The translations under genes and the position numbers were made by a program. Below the pieces are notes generated by a model that worked only from the letters and a program-made list of their open reading frames with translations, had not been told where the DNA came from and searched no databases. This document shows positions 1-13,800 of a DNA stretch of 64,000 nucleotides, in pieces; positions within the stretch are counted from its first letter, which is position 1; every line of letters begins with the position of its first letter. This DNA is from Panopea generosa (lineage: Eukaryota > Mollusca > Bivalvia > Adapedonta > Hiatellidae): contig CM055908.1 in assembly GCA_029582155.1 (NCBI GenBank), positions 21,181,406 to 21,245,405 on the forward strand, in the 5' to 3' direction.

Positions 1-342
1 AAGGACCAGCAATACCACTGACATGTTGGTGGTCCGAAAGTGGGAAACCCTCCAGTGCAATTGCAACAATGCCTGGGTCGCAATGTTCTACAAAATCAAC
101 AACAACCTAGTTGACACCAGACCCAATTCCTCCACTTAAGACAAACTAGAAATTCCACAAGAGGGCACTATCATCAGTTAATCAAGTTATCTGAAAAGAA
201 AACTGCATATCTGTACAGCTTCTTTCTGGTGTCCATTTTTCTCTGGAACCAAGTTCCACCTGAGGTAGTCAGCTTGACTCAGCCAGCCTATCCTGGAAGT
301 GTTCCATTAGGCCCTTTGGAGACTGGGTCCCACCTAGTTTGA
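1..342 (+). pseudogene. Non-LTR retrotransposon reverse-transcriptase tail, decayed
   Basis: Two overlapping open frames resemble the extreme C-terminus of a Jockey/CR1-type ORF2. Bases 2-139 contain 'TSNTTDMLVVRKWETLQ' followed by 'MFYKINNNLVD', which matches the family's 'SVTDML..L.W..L' and 'MFYKI.N.LVDI' pattern. After a frame change near 140, bases 143-342 give 'YLYSFFLVSIFLWNQVPPEVV', matching the hallmark 'YSFFPRTI..WN.LP..VV' tail, and then stop at 340-342. A stop codon and a frameshift break it, so it is a dead 5'-truncated copy cut by the window edge. It lies upstream of or within the intron before the first visible gene 1 exon. Seen in sequence; family assignment is from known motif patterns. 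Confidence 0.75.
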
Positions 343-1686
343 CCGTTGATGTTTTTTTTTCTCATTTTTTAATGCCGCTGTATATTTTGCAAAAATACTC
401 TTCTAGAGAATGCGACTACAAGAGATGATGATGATGCAAAATAAAAATTCCCAAAATGACTCCTTAGGAATGTGCATTATGTCGCACTATGGGCTGATAA
501 TAGGTGATTTTGACTGATTTAAATAAAGTTTTATGGGTGGACTCTTGTTAAAACATTCTCAGCAGTAACACATTAAAGTGATTATTCAATTGAAAATGGA
601 GAAATATCGTCAACATTAAGTAGATATGCGTATCATAATTGGAAGTTTTTATTGGGAATATTTTTCCAGAAGTTGTTCCTCTTTTCTATATTTACTATAT
701 ATCTGTATATTTTAAGTGCATTTTAACCTTGGTTATCAAAATCTATTCTTTTGCTAGGAACTACTGAATTCAACAAATTTTGTTGTTGATATAAAAATAT
801 AACTACTCGGCTGTATACTCTATCGGTATATAAACATGATTTTAATTATAAATAAAACATACCCAAATTTCAAAAATTGATGAACTAACATTTTTGAAAT
901 TATAATTTAATAGTCTCTCTGTTTCAGTTTAATGTAACTCTATAGACATGCATGAAATCTGCTGGTCATCAACATGTGAAAGAAATCCTCTCAGAAACTG
1001 TCTAAAACAGCTGAGACATCGCAGAAACAAAGTTACCAAAGTTAACAGACAAGCTTAAAACTTGGCCAAGCATATCAACCTACTTTCATTTTGAATTACT
1101 TTCTGATCCATTTTTGTGTATAATAACAAGGAATTATATAGAGATTCATCTCAAAAACACAAATCAAAATTCTTACATTGCAGAATGATTTTCTCATCAA
1201 AAAGATACCATTCCAAGAAATTTGTGTTTAAAATTGTTGAAGTACTTTTGATAACAAAATTTGTATGCTACAGCTGCTAAAATAACGACAAATTACGAGA
1301 GAAATTTTCCTCCAAACCTCAATATCTTTAATAAAAAATAATTTTGCGTCATCGAAACATGTTTAAACATCTAAGAGAACATACAACTTACAGTTTATAT
1401 ACAAGAAATCAGTTGCCTGTGAATTATGAATGATTAATTTGCTAAATAATTAATCCTTTGTGTGCTGTTTTACCAACATTTAGTCAGGAGATGCAAGTTT
1501 CCTATCCTTCTATACAAATCCTTGATAATAATAATAATGAATTTTAAATAAAAACAATTTTTTTCCATGTTTAATTAAGTGATTAAAAGTGAATTGTTAC
1601 TGCAGATGATTGTTAACATTGGCATTACCGTGTATACATATAAAATTATGAATGCATATCAATAATCAGTTATTTCTGTCATTTAG
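343..1686. other. Intronic or 5' flanking sequence with no recognised feature
   Basis: AT-rich sequence upstream of the first gene 1 exon I can support. I looked for an exon encoding the P-loop (GxxGxGKS/T) that should precede exon e1 and saw none, so that exon probably lies before the window. Confidence 0.5.
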
Positions 1687-1818
1687 GGCAAAGGTATATT
1701 TTACACCAGTAGGCTTTCACAGACACATCATGTTCTGGAGCCTACTAAAATCTTTCAAGAAAATTCCTCACTTGGTCTTAGAGATGTTGGACTACAAGCT
1801 TACAGACATTTGAAAGAG
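1687..1818 (+). CDS. Gene 1 exon e1 (internal)
   Basis: Preceded by 'tttctgtcatttag' and followed by 'gtaaatg'. It holds 44 whole codons, phase 0 to 0, starting 'GKGIFYTSRLSQ' and ending 'GLQAYRHLKE'. It has the look of the segment after the Walker A helix in P-loop kinases. It is not a first exon because it starts at an acceptor. Confidence 0.8.
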
Positions 1819-4800
1819 GTAAATGTCATTTATTCAAAATGTCTTTACTAAAAATTGTTTAATCTTATAAAGATGTTTGTCCTGATTGGTGTAAATTGTT
1901 AGAACATGTTTCAAAACATTGAAAACAAAAAAATGTTTAAACTAACAGTAAAGTTATAGTAAATGGAAAAATGTCTAAGACAGGTGCTTGCTGAATAGCA
2001 GTGACACAGTCAGAAGTTTCACTATATTTTAACTTTTCTCATTCTTTGTTATTACAGGGTCACAGAGTAGTTGTACTAGATTCCAATGAAAGTAAAAATA
2101 CAAGAAAATCTTACATAAACCTACTGCAGAAAAAGGTTTGTCCATTTTATGAATATATTCAGTAGTACCAGTAAATGGATATATACAATATATTTTGTAG
2201 AATGGTTCTGGATATGGCTTTTGAAGTTATTTATGAAAATGATCAATTCTGTTTACCAATAAAAAAGAAAACGCTCTGATTCTCTTTTTGGAGTCTTACT
2301 AATTTGATTATTATGGCTGTTTATTCAAGGATTAGTTCAATTTATTCTGTACTAGACTAGTTTATACAGAGAACAGTTTAGTTGATGCAATAAATAGGTC
2401 TTTTATCATTCTGACCCCTGAGTCTAAATTCATCAATATTTTGAGTATGAGATATAGATCCGAATTGGGAACGCTAAACATTTAAGATTCAAATAACATC
2501 TATAAAACAATTTAATTTCTATAACTATTTGCAGAAACAGTTTTAATGATTATTTGACAGAAAATGTCCCAGGATCACATTTCTTACCCATAATTGTATG
2601 TAACAAAAATGTAAGACTTCGAGTCTGATTGTCAGATTCAAATTATTGGTGAATTTAGATTCTGTCTAGTTGTTTTTATAAGCAGTTTAGTTCATAATTT
2701 TTTATATAAGTATTCTGTGATGAATTTAAACAGTATTCATGTCCTTTTAAATCAATAAAAATAAGTGATATAATTGTAATAATGACTATTTGGAACATGT
2801 CTGGTGCAAAATATTGCCATTTATTGTCAAAAAACATGTATTTAAACTTCCTGTTATCGCCACAATTTGAATTAAACCAGACCCATGGAGTAATATAATT
2901 GATGTGGTAGTCATATCCGTAAACCTCTGAAAATTTCCAGTCATCATCAATTAAACCCAAGTAAGCAGTTAAGTTTCAAGTAAGATTTATGCTGCCAATC
3001 TTGATATATTTCTACATAGCATTTAAATCTGTATGTTAATTTGTTGTTTTTATACATGTAGAGTGAACTCCAGGTTCCTTCCTTCCTGTTGGCGTAGAAT
3101 AACCTATAATGTGTTGGTACGCCGCAAAACCCCATTCATTCATTCATTCATTCTGTCAGTAAAGCAGCTCATTTGTATATTAGAATTCATAATCAGTAAA
3201 TTTAGATTTAAAATGTGATTTATTCACTTTTTTAAGAGGTATCGGCTGTTATATATGCATCGAAGGCCATGATAATTCAAGAAAATGTTTGTCATTCGTA
3301 AACAAGGTCTTTCTTTCTTTATAAAAGAAATATCTCATGATACTGGTTATGTCTCTTTAAACCATTCTAGTTTATATTTTGATACAGTGTAGCAAACTAT
3401 CTATAGCAACTGTCAACCTTGTCCCCAAGTTTGGCTGCAGACAGCTGTTCTGGTCGCGTGAGCTTCGCTATGCTGAGACATCACTGTGTGCTGGAGAGGC
3501 GGGTACCAGCTACAGCTGTGATGATAGACAGATCTTAAAATGGTTTGAAAATGAGACAGATTTCGATATCACCTATAGACATGGAATAGGTAAGATTAAA
3601 AAACATAGATTTATAGACAGAAACTAATAGATGAAAAGTAAATAATTATGTAATTATGGTCCGATGTTTTATTCTTCTGCGGCTTAATATATTATTGAAG
3701 CTTAAAATAAAAAAACAATAACATAACAATTATATCTACTTAAAGCATTGATGTAATTTTTGTTATTGTAAAAATGAAATTCCATGTATCATTGGAGCTA
3801 TTGAGACTTACAGAGAGAATAACTGATAATTAATTTTCACCACTAATCTAGTGCAATGCTAATTAATAAGGTAACATTATTTATTAAAGTGGATGCTCCC
3901 ACAACTGCTGAAGGCGGTATGGTACACAGACAGGTGGAGGATATATACACCAGGTCAAAATATAAAGTAAGTGGACTGTTTTTTGAGACAATGATTTTCA
4001 TATGAGGTCTATTGCTGTCTAGTGAATATGATCTAATAATATGTTATGATATGGGATCTTACATGAGTGTTTATTTAATATTGAATTTATTAAATGAGTT
4101 GACAAAAATATATTATAGGAGACTCTTAATGAGTTTAATATGATTTTTTCCAAGTTTTATAAATCTTATAAAAAATGAGTATGAATGCAAGATTATTTTG
4201 ATCAACTAACTTGGAAATATATGGTCATCTCTGTAAGAAATAGGGAATTTTTTCATCTGTGATGTGTATCGTGATACTTCCTTTTCAGAACGATACATAT
4301 CACGATACATATTGCCTGTGAAAATAAAAGGCGATGCGTATTGCAATATTTAAGTTGCAAGGCAATGCACATCATGATAATTTATAAACTGTATCTTATG
4401 CAATCACCATGATTGTTTAATAAGGTGAATGTAATAACTATGCTCCTATGCAACTTAAAACAGAAAGGTGAGTCGCGATCCATCGATGCATGGATGAATT
4501 GTTACACCTCTGGTAAGAAACAAGGAAAAATTGGTTTTCCATGGTTCAGTAAATAGCACTGGATATATCAGTTTCTGTCAGGCAGCGTATGGCATAATGT
4601 CTTAAAGGGAGTACGTGTATATTGGCATTTAACTCTCAATATGGTGTCATAAATAAACATTACAAATACAGAGATTTACATAGAACTTATATATTTATGA
4701 ATGCAAGGTATATATTTGTATATTGCCACTTTATTATATGTGTTACTTTTCAGAAAGTATATCATTTGATTTGTTTACCTTTCCATTTTGAACGAACGGC

Positions 4801-7800
4801 CTTCAGTATTCCAATAACCATTGAAAATCACGAAGGTGTTAATATTTGTGTACAGATGTATAGTTTATGCCTGATCAGGTGCATGCACAGATATTTTCTG
4901 AAATGAGAAGCTATGGCATGTTTGGAATGTTTACAGAGATAAACGTTATTCGTGCCCCGCGGGAGAGCGCAAGAATTTTATCTCGGTCCTAGGGTGAGAT
5001 AGAAATATCAAACCCTGGTAAATATGCAGATATACTTATCCGGTGTGCAAGAAAGACTGATCCTAACCTTATACCTGTAATCCCTTGTGTGCATTGTCAG
5101 TTTTACTCTACTTTTAGTCAGATTATTTCTCTACATAAAATGCCCAAAGTCATAGAAGCACAACAGTGAAATTAATTGTCCAGATAGAATGAAGAATTAA
5201 TAAGTAATAAATAAATGGTATTTAAATGAAGGTTTTTAAAAATCTGATCATATATAGACTGGTTTTGTCACATGTTTTGTTTCATTTTGAGGGGCAAGAA
5301 TAATTTATACAATGGGAGTAATGATGATTGATGATAATGATTTTATTTATTGTCACCACAGGTTTACCATATGGGTGATGCCTCCAGAAGAATATTAGTA
5401 ATTTTAGATTTTTGGATAGTGCAGAGATACAGAAGACCCTTTTGTAGCGCCCCTGGTTCTTTCACATGCCTGGTTTAAAACACCGATACATGGGACTTCG
5501 ATTTTGTTAATGTCTCATCTGAAAGTATTTTTTAGTTGGAGGATCAGGGAATCGAACCTGCAACCCCTGGGTTCACAGTTCAAGGCCTTAACCACTGGAC
5601 CATTAATCTGCTTCTACAATGGGAGTTCCTACAGACTGCATTATTTATGTGACACAGACTGGTTTGTCACATGTTTTGTTTGTGTTTCAGTTTGAGGTGC
5701 CAGCATTATTTATACAATGGGAGTTCCTACAGACTGCATTATTTATGTGACATAGACTGGTTTGTCACATGTTTTGTTTGTGTTTCAGTTTGAGGTGCCA
5801 GCATTATTTATACAATGGGAGTTCCTACAGACTGCATTATTTATGTGACATAGACTGGTTAGTCACATATTTTGTTTGTGTTTTAGTTTGAGGTGCCAGC
5901 ATTATTTATACAATGGGAGTTCCTACAGACTGCATTATTTATGTGACATAGACTGGTTTGTCACATGTTTTATTTGTGTTTCAGTTTGAGGTGCCAGCAT
6001 TATTTATACAATGGGAGTTCCTACAGACTGCATTATTTATGTGACATAGACTGGTTTGTCACATGTTTTGTTTGTGCTTTCAGTTTGAGGTGCCAGCATT
6101 ATTTATAGAATGAGAGTTCCTACAGACTGCATTATTTATGTGACATAGACTGGTTAGTCACATATTTTGTTTGTGTTTTAGTTTGAGGTGCCAGCATTAT
6201 TTATAGAATGAGAGTTCCTACAGACTGCATTATTTATGTGACATAGACTGGTTAGTCACATATTTTGTTTGTGTTTTAGTTTGAGGTGCCAGCATTATTT
6301 ATACAATGGGAGTTCCTACAGACTGCATTATTTATGTGACATAGACTGGTTTGTCACATGTTTTATTTGTGTTTCAGTTTGAGGTGCCAGCATTATTTAT
6401 ACAATGGGAGTTCCTACAGACTGCATTATTTATGTGACATAGACTGGTTTGTCACATGTTTTGTTTGTGTTTCAGTTTGAGGTGCCAGCATTATTTATAC
6501 AATGGGAGTTCCTACAGACTTACTTAGTGGATGAAAGTAAACAGTTGACAACAAAAGTAATGAAACTTATTCGTTGTTGGTCGGACATAAATCCATGTGG
6601 CAGAATTATTATCATCAGTGATGGATCACAGATAAGGACAGGTATGATACCTAAAACCTGAAATCTACAGTCGTTGTACATGTTTAAAACCTGAAATCAA
6701 CAGTCATTGTACATGGCTAAAACTTAAAATGTACAGTCAGTATACATCCTTAAAACCTAAAATATACATGGACCTTCAATGTACATGCCTAAAACCTGAA
6801 ATCTACAGTCATTGTATCTGCCTAAAACCTAAAATATACATATCCCTTCATTGTACATGCCTAAAACTTGAAATCTAGTCATTGTACATGCCTAAAACTA
6901 AAATATACATGTACCTTCATTGTATATGCCTGAAATCTACAGTTATTGTACATGCCTAAAACCTGAAATCTACAGTCATTGTACATGCCTAAAACCTGAA
7001 ATCTATAGTTATTGTACATAACTAAAATCAATATATATATAGGACAGGTATAACACTTACATTCTGAACTTTATTGATGTTATACTTGTTTGAATGTAGG
7101 ACAGGTATAAAGTCACCAGTCTACAGATGGTTCTCTATAGAAGAGTGGTCTAAGACACAGTCTGAACTCTACTGATGTTATACATGTTTGAATGTAGGAC
7201 AGGTATTAAGTCACCAGTCTACAGATAGTTCTCTATAGAAGAGTGGTCTAAGACACAGTCTGAAGACTATTTGTCTCTCACGGCTGAAGTTGAAGGTTCA
7301 AACCTGCTTGATAAAAATGAACAGTATGTGAGAAATTTGGCAGATCTATGATAGTTACCACAGTTTGATTGTGAAGATTATTTTAATTTAAGGTTGTTAA
7401 AATACGAATTTTGAACCTTTGGATCTTTTATAAATGTAATTTTACTAATGGTACGACAAATCAAGTGAAATGCTAATAAACCATTCATTATTTTACAAGG
7501 GGAATACAACAAGAGCCAACAAGTTGCTGAACTCTGTAGTGCACTTACTCAACTCACTAAAGCTGTAAGTAATAAAACCTGTATCTAACTTTTATTTTGA
7601 TAAATAAGGTCTATAACTGTGATCCTCAATTCATATCCCAAGGCTGCAATTGATAAACCAGGAAAATCTGTTTTCCTGAAGCTAAAATGAGATGAAAACC
7701 GAATGTGATGTGGATTAAATGGAGGATTTACTTCATAAAGTAATTATAATATGTAATGAGAAACAAATTTAATTCTGATTAATAAACATCACCTTACATT

Positions 7801-10800
7801 ACTTATTAATTTTCATGGGCAACTCATTCTCAGCTCACCTAAGCAGACATTGTTGATCACCCATTATGTTTTTATGTTTACAGTGGATTTTCACAAAGTT
7901 ACCATATTTCTCCTTATTAATGCTCCCGCCCTAATTCTCTCTGGATAGGGGTGGGTATGTAATATTTTACAGAATATTATGTTCATGGAATGCAAATGAT
8001 TAGGCAATTGCAGAAAATCTGTCTTAGCAAATTCCAATTTATATTTGATTGTTTTTGACAATTCAATTATCCTGTGTAACATTCTGTCTGTACGCCATTT
8101 GTTATTGATTTGCTCTTCGAACAAAACCATAAATAATTGATGAAGACCTCCTCTGCAATCTGATGTCCACCGAAATATCATTGATTTTAATGTTATATTG
8201 AAAATTTTCTACCAATTTGGCACATATTTCTAAAAAAAAAAAATGTTGTTTTTTTTTGTTGAAAATCAAAAAATTGCATATTATGGGCTTAAGTAGACGA
8301 TTAGAAGAAAAAATGGTATATACATGTAACCATAATACCTTGGGACAAGTGATCAAATCAGAGTTCTGGCCAATGAATAATAAAAAAATGCATCCACCTT
8401 TTTTATTTAACTTCATTATATTGCACCCAAATTATATATATATATGGCTATCAAATTGAATTTCTCATCTACAAAGACCACATGTATGGTCAGAAAGCAG
8501 TTTTAATAGTCTTTTTTTTTTTTATTGTAATTGTTGTTGAATTGTAAACAGTGTCAAGACCTCAAAAGCAAAATATTTAATGGGGTTTAAAGCCATTTTC
8601 AACACATTGTAGGTTATATATGGCATATCCAGTTGTATTGGTGGAGGAAGACCTCTACCGTCCTTCCACAAGTAACTGGCATACTTTCTCACATAAGGTT
8701 TGTTGAACAAGAGGGACTTTAGCGGTTAGAGATGGCATTTTAGACCATTTGGCCATGGAGGACTGTACTGGAATAAAGTAACCTTAAAGAAGGTACATAT
8801 TTTCTGTTTTTTTTTATAGGTTTGTTTCTAACTGCTAGATACGAAGGACATTGTCGATTTTCTTCAAGATATGTATAAAAATAACATGCAACTTTCAAAG
8901 CATCTCCAACAATGTGTAAAAGTTTCCAATTTACTGACCTAGGCTCTAATCTTGTAAAAACAACAAAAAATTAATCCTTCTGAAAACTATAGTCACATCA
9001 GTCCTATACAACCAAATAAAAGTATAAAGCTCAAATGTGGAAAACTCTGGCAAAAATCTACTTGTTCATGGACAAGATTATTTTTATTTGTAGTTGGCTA
9101 TAGATAAAATCTACTTGTCTCTATAAGACATAATTCACATAAAACTAAACAAATGACCAAGAAACTTTGAATTACAAAAGCATACAAAAGTCTTGCAATG
9201 AAAAGTCTTTTTTAAAAGCCATGAATTGAAATGATTTCAAATAACTTTTTTAATTTGACATATAACCATCAAACATTTGTTTATGAAATGAGCCATTTTC
9301 ACATGACTTTTTAGATTGTAATTGAAAAGTTTACTTGTCCACAGACAAGTAAACATGGTCCATGGACAAGTAAACTTACTAACTTCAATTGTCCATGGAC
9401 AAGTAAACTTACTAAATTTAACTGTCCATGGACAAGTAAACTTGCTAACTTTACTTGTACATGGACAAGTAAACTTACTTACTTTACTTGTCCGTGGACA
9501 AGTAAACTTACTAACTTCATTTATCCAGCGCAAGTAAACTTACTAACTTCACTTGTCTGTATTTGAAAATGTATGTACTGACAACTTGGACAATGGATTT
9601 CTGACACAGTTTCTGGAGTATTAAAAACAATAATTGGACTTACTTTGATGATAAAAAAATCCTTACTGGTTGCCATGGTTACTACTTTTTAGCTCGCTGG
9701 GACGAAGTCCAAGGAGAGCTATTGTCATGACCCCACCGTCGGAGGCGTCTGTAGACACCCAGGTTAAACTTTTGCGTACAAGTTTCAGATATCTATGCAA
9801 CCACTCATTGGATGTCAATGAAACTTTGCATGTGTGTTAACCATCATCAATGGAACACACAGAGACAAGAACCATAACTCTGGATTGCATTTTGGCACAG
9901 TTATGGCCCTTTTTGGACTTATACACTAAGGTTAAACTTTGCGTTTAGTTGCGTTTAAGTTTAAGATATCTATGCAACCATTCATTGGATGTGAATCAAA
10001 CTTCACATGTGTGTTCACCATCATCAATGGATCACACAGAGTTAAGAACTATAACTCTGTATTGCATTTTGGCACAGTTATGGCCCTTTTTGGACTTAGA
10101 CACCAAGGTTAAACTTTACGTTTAGTTGCGTACAAGTTTCACATATATATGCAACCACTCATTGGATGTGAATGAAACTTCACATGTGTGTTCACCATCA
10201 TCAATGAAACACACACAGACAAGAACCATAACTCTGGGTTGCATTTTGGCACAATTATGGCCCTTTTTCGACTTATTTTTTCAGGTTAAAGTTTTTTATC
10301 ACATAATATATCTATGCAACCACTCATTGGATATGAATGAAACTTTGCATCTGTGTTCACCATCATCATTGAAACACACAGAGACAAAAAACATAACTCT
10401 GGGTTGCATTTTGGCACAGTTATGGCCCTTTTTTGATTTATTTTTTCAGGTTAAAGTTTTTTATCACATAAGATATCTCTGCAACCACTCATTGGATATG
10501 AATAAAACTTTGCATGTGTGTTAACCATCATCATTGAAACACACAGAGACAAACACCATAACACTTGGTTGCATTTTGGAACACTTATGGCCCTTTTTGG
10601 ACTTAGACACCCAAGTTAAACTTTGAGTTTAGTTGCATTTAAGTTTAAGATATCTATGCAACCACTTATTGGATGTGAATGAACCTTCACATGTGTGTTC
10701 ACCATCATCAATGGAACACACACAGACAAGAACCATAACTCTGGATTGCATTTTTGCCACACTTATGGCCCTTTTTGAACTTAGACACCCAGAGGCGAGC

Positions 10801-13800
10801 TTTGTTGTCTTCTGACAGCTCTTGTTACGGCTTAATTGTCATTATGGTCCATATGATGCAAACCTGTTGTGATGGTGACCTTGGACCCATTCCTGCTTGT
10901 TAGATGGTCATATTTGTGTTTTAATTTCTATTTATTCCTAGTTCTCCGACAGTCCTATGTATGTGATGCATATAGATGAACCGAAGAAAGCTGGTGGATT
11001 TGTCATTCCTCCAAAACCTGGAATACTGGCCTATCTTCAGAGACGACACTGCTTAAACCTTCATACAAGGGTAAATTTGTACTTGCTGTATAAAGTTGCC
11101 AAAAGTGATATTTTTGTATACGGTTTTATTTTTCACCCTGAACCTGTTTTGTTAAATCCCAATAGTAAAATACCAATGGAAAGAATCAGTGTAAAACCTT
11201 TTATTTAGTTTTTAAAGTATTTTTAAACACAATACAAGGTTATTAATATATTTAACAACTTTGTAGAACTCTACTTCTTAATAGGGTTTAATGCCATTTT
11301 CAACACCTGACAGATTATGTGTGGTATACCCAGTTTCATCGATGGAGGAAGTACTACCCTTCCACAAGTAACTGGCAAACATAAAGTTTTTGATCAAGAT
11401 GGGCTCAAACCCACAACCTCATTAGATGACAAAAGCTCATATTGTTAGAAAGAATTACATGCATACATGTATTTCTCGTGAATGTTTTTGTTTAAACTTA
11501 ACCATTATCTTCTTTTTTTTTAAATTAATAATTTTAATATAAAACTTTTTATTAATACAACTTAAGCATCACTGTCCTATCAGTTTGCTGTAAACTGTTT
11601 ACTCTTTGTTGTAACAGAGTACAGTGTATTTGTATGAGTCCTCCAGCCACATGAAAATGGCAGAAAACGCTGGTGTGAGACATTTGAAGGTAAAATACAT
11701 GGCTTGTAAATTCCATATACAGTCAAACCTGTGTAAGTGGTCACCTCTATTAAGCAGCCAACTGTCTTAAGCAACCATATTTTCTATTTCCCATTTCTAT
11801 GCTTTAAGAGTATATTAGCCTGTATTAAGCAACAACCTGTCTTAAAAGGCCACTTTTGCTCCTTCTCTTGACTGGCTGCTTAAGACAGGTTTGACTGTAG
11901 TTTGATTATATCAACAAGGGGTTAACATATGTACAAACATGGTTCTATAAGACTGCTGCATACAACATAACAAAAATCTTAGACAGTCGTGTGATTTTAA
12001 TTATATAATATATGACAGTAAAGGCCATTTTGAAATTGTTGAATAATGATTGATTGAATATTTAGCGTAATTTTTATGCCATCGAGGGATTAATGAATAA
12101 TGAATTAATTTTACACTGCCATAAAGTCAGTCTGCACAATAAAATGAATAATTAACTGGCCTTATGACTCCATAAAGTGAATTTAATGATATGATTTCAT
12201 GTGGGGGACTGTGTAGTGGATAGAGTGTTGACCGTTCATGTCGGAGGTTGTGGGTACAATCCTCAGCTTGATCTGATGCCTCTCAAAAAACAACACTGGT
12301 TCTCAGTACTGGTTCTACCGGGGACAGGGCTCAAGAGCCTTTCATATGAGCTTATAGCTCAGTACTTGATTTTAATGCCACATTAGAAAATAAAAGTTTA
12401 TTTAAAAAGAAAATAGAATTGAAATAATCATAAAATATACATATAAAAATGTTATTGAACTTGTTTTGGGAAATAGTACATGTGGAATTTGTTCCTATGG
12501 CAACAGATGACTTGTAAGCTCTTTGTTCTCTGCTGATCATGTGTCCACCAGTAAAAAAGTGATAGTCAACTGTGACAGCTGGTATTCCACTGGGAAAAGT
12601 GATATTGTTTGAGATACACATGTGTGTGCTGTCACAAGTATTAACATATTTTGCCAATCCTACTCTGCATTTTAACCAGTATTATAGCATTACAACAGTC
12701 ATGAAGTAAAACACTTACTGTCTAATGATGTAGATCTGCATCCAAATCTATGAACCATGTTTACTAAGGTCATCTCCATGGATACTGACCTCATCAGCAT
12801 CCTAATCTATGAACCATGTTGACATAGCTCATCTCCGTGGATACTGACCTCATCAGCATCCAAATCTATGAACCATGTTTACATAGCTCATCTCCGTGGA
12901 TACTGACCTCATCAGCATCCAAATCTATGAACCATGTTTACATAGCTCATCTCCGTGGATACTGACCTCATCAGCATCCAAATCTATGAACCATGTTTAC
13001 ATAGCTCAACTCCATGGATACTGACCTCATCAGCAGACAATAACTATAGTAGCATCTGTAAGTCATCAGTCTTGTATTTGTTTTATTTTCACAGGCATCT
13101 AGAGTGTTGGAACATCCATCATTGGTGAGTCAATGTTAACTCTTGTTGACATTTCTGTCAAGGTCACTATTACTATAAATAGAAAATGATTTCCATAAGA
13201 TAACTTGAATTTCCTTTAAAATATTTTGTCTTAAATAGACTATACCATACTAAATTTCAGAGTTACAGGGGTAAATAAAAACTAACTGACTGAGAAACAA
13301 ACATGTAGATTTATCAGTTATTTGCAGGCACAACACGCCCAATGGAAGCAGGAAATGTTTCCATGAGGTAGTCGCATAACGGCAGTGATAAATAGTCATT
13401 GTTTCTTATTTAAAAATGCATTTTCCCTAATTTAATGCTCATTTTGTGATTTGAATGACATTGTCATATTTGAATTGGAAATTGGGGTATGAATACATAA
13501 TTTCTGAAATCTACTTTCACTTTGACAACGGTGTACACACTGAACAAAAAAATATCTTAGATAAAACATGACCTATTTTTCCTACTGATATTTTGGCACT
13601 GCAGATATCAACAAACAATAAAATGTAAGTTTCTCTTTGATTTGAGTCTTTATGAATGACATGCTTTTAAAAATGTTTCATTTGGCATAGAAATAAAAAG
13701 GAACATCAATGGTGGACTTGGGTCTTTGCTGTATCATGGCATGAACATGAAGATATTAGTTAAATCCCAAACTTATTATGACGGGGTCAATTTATATCAT

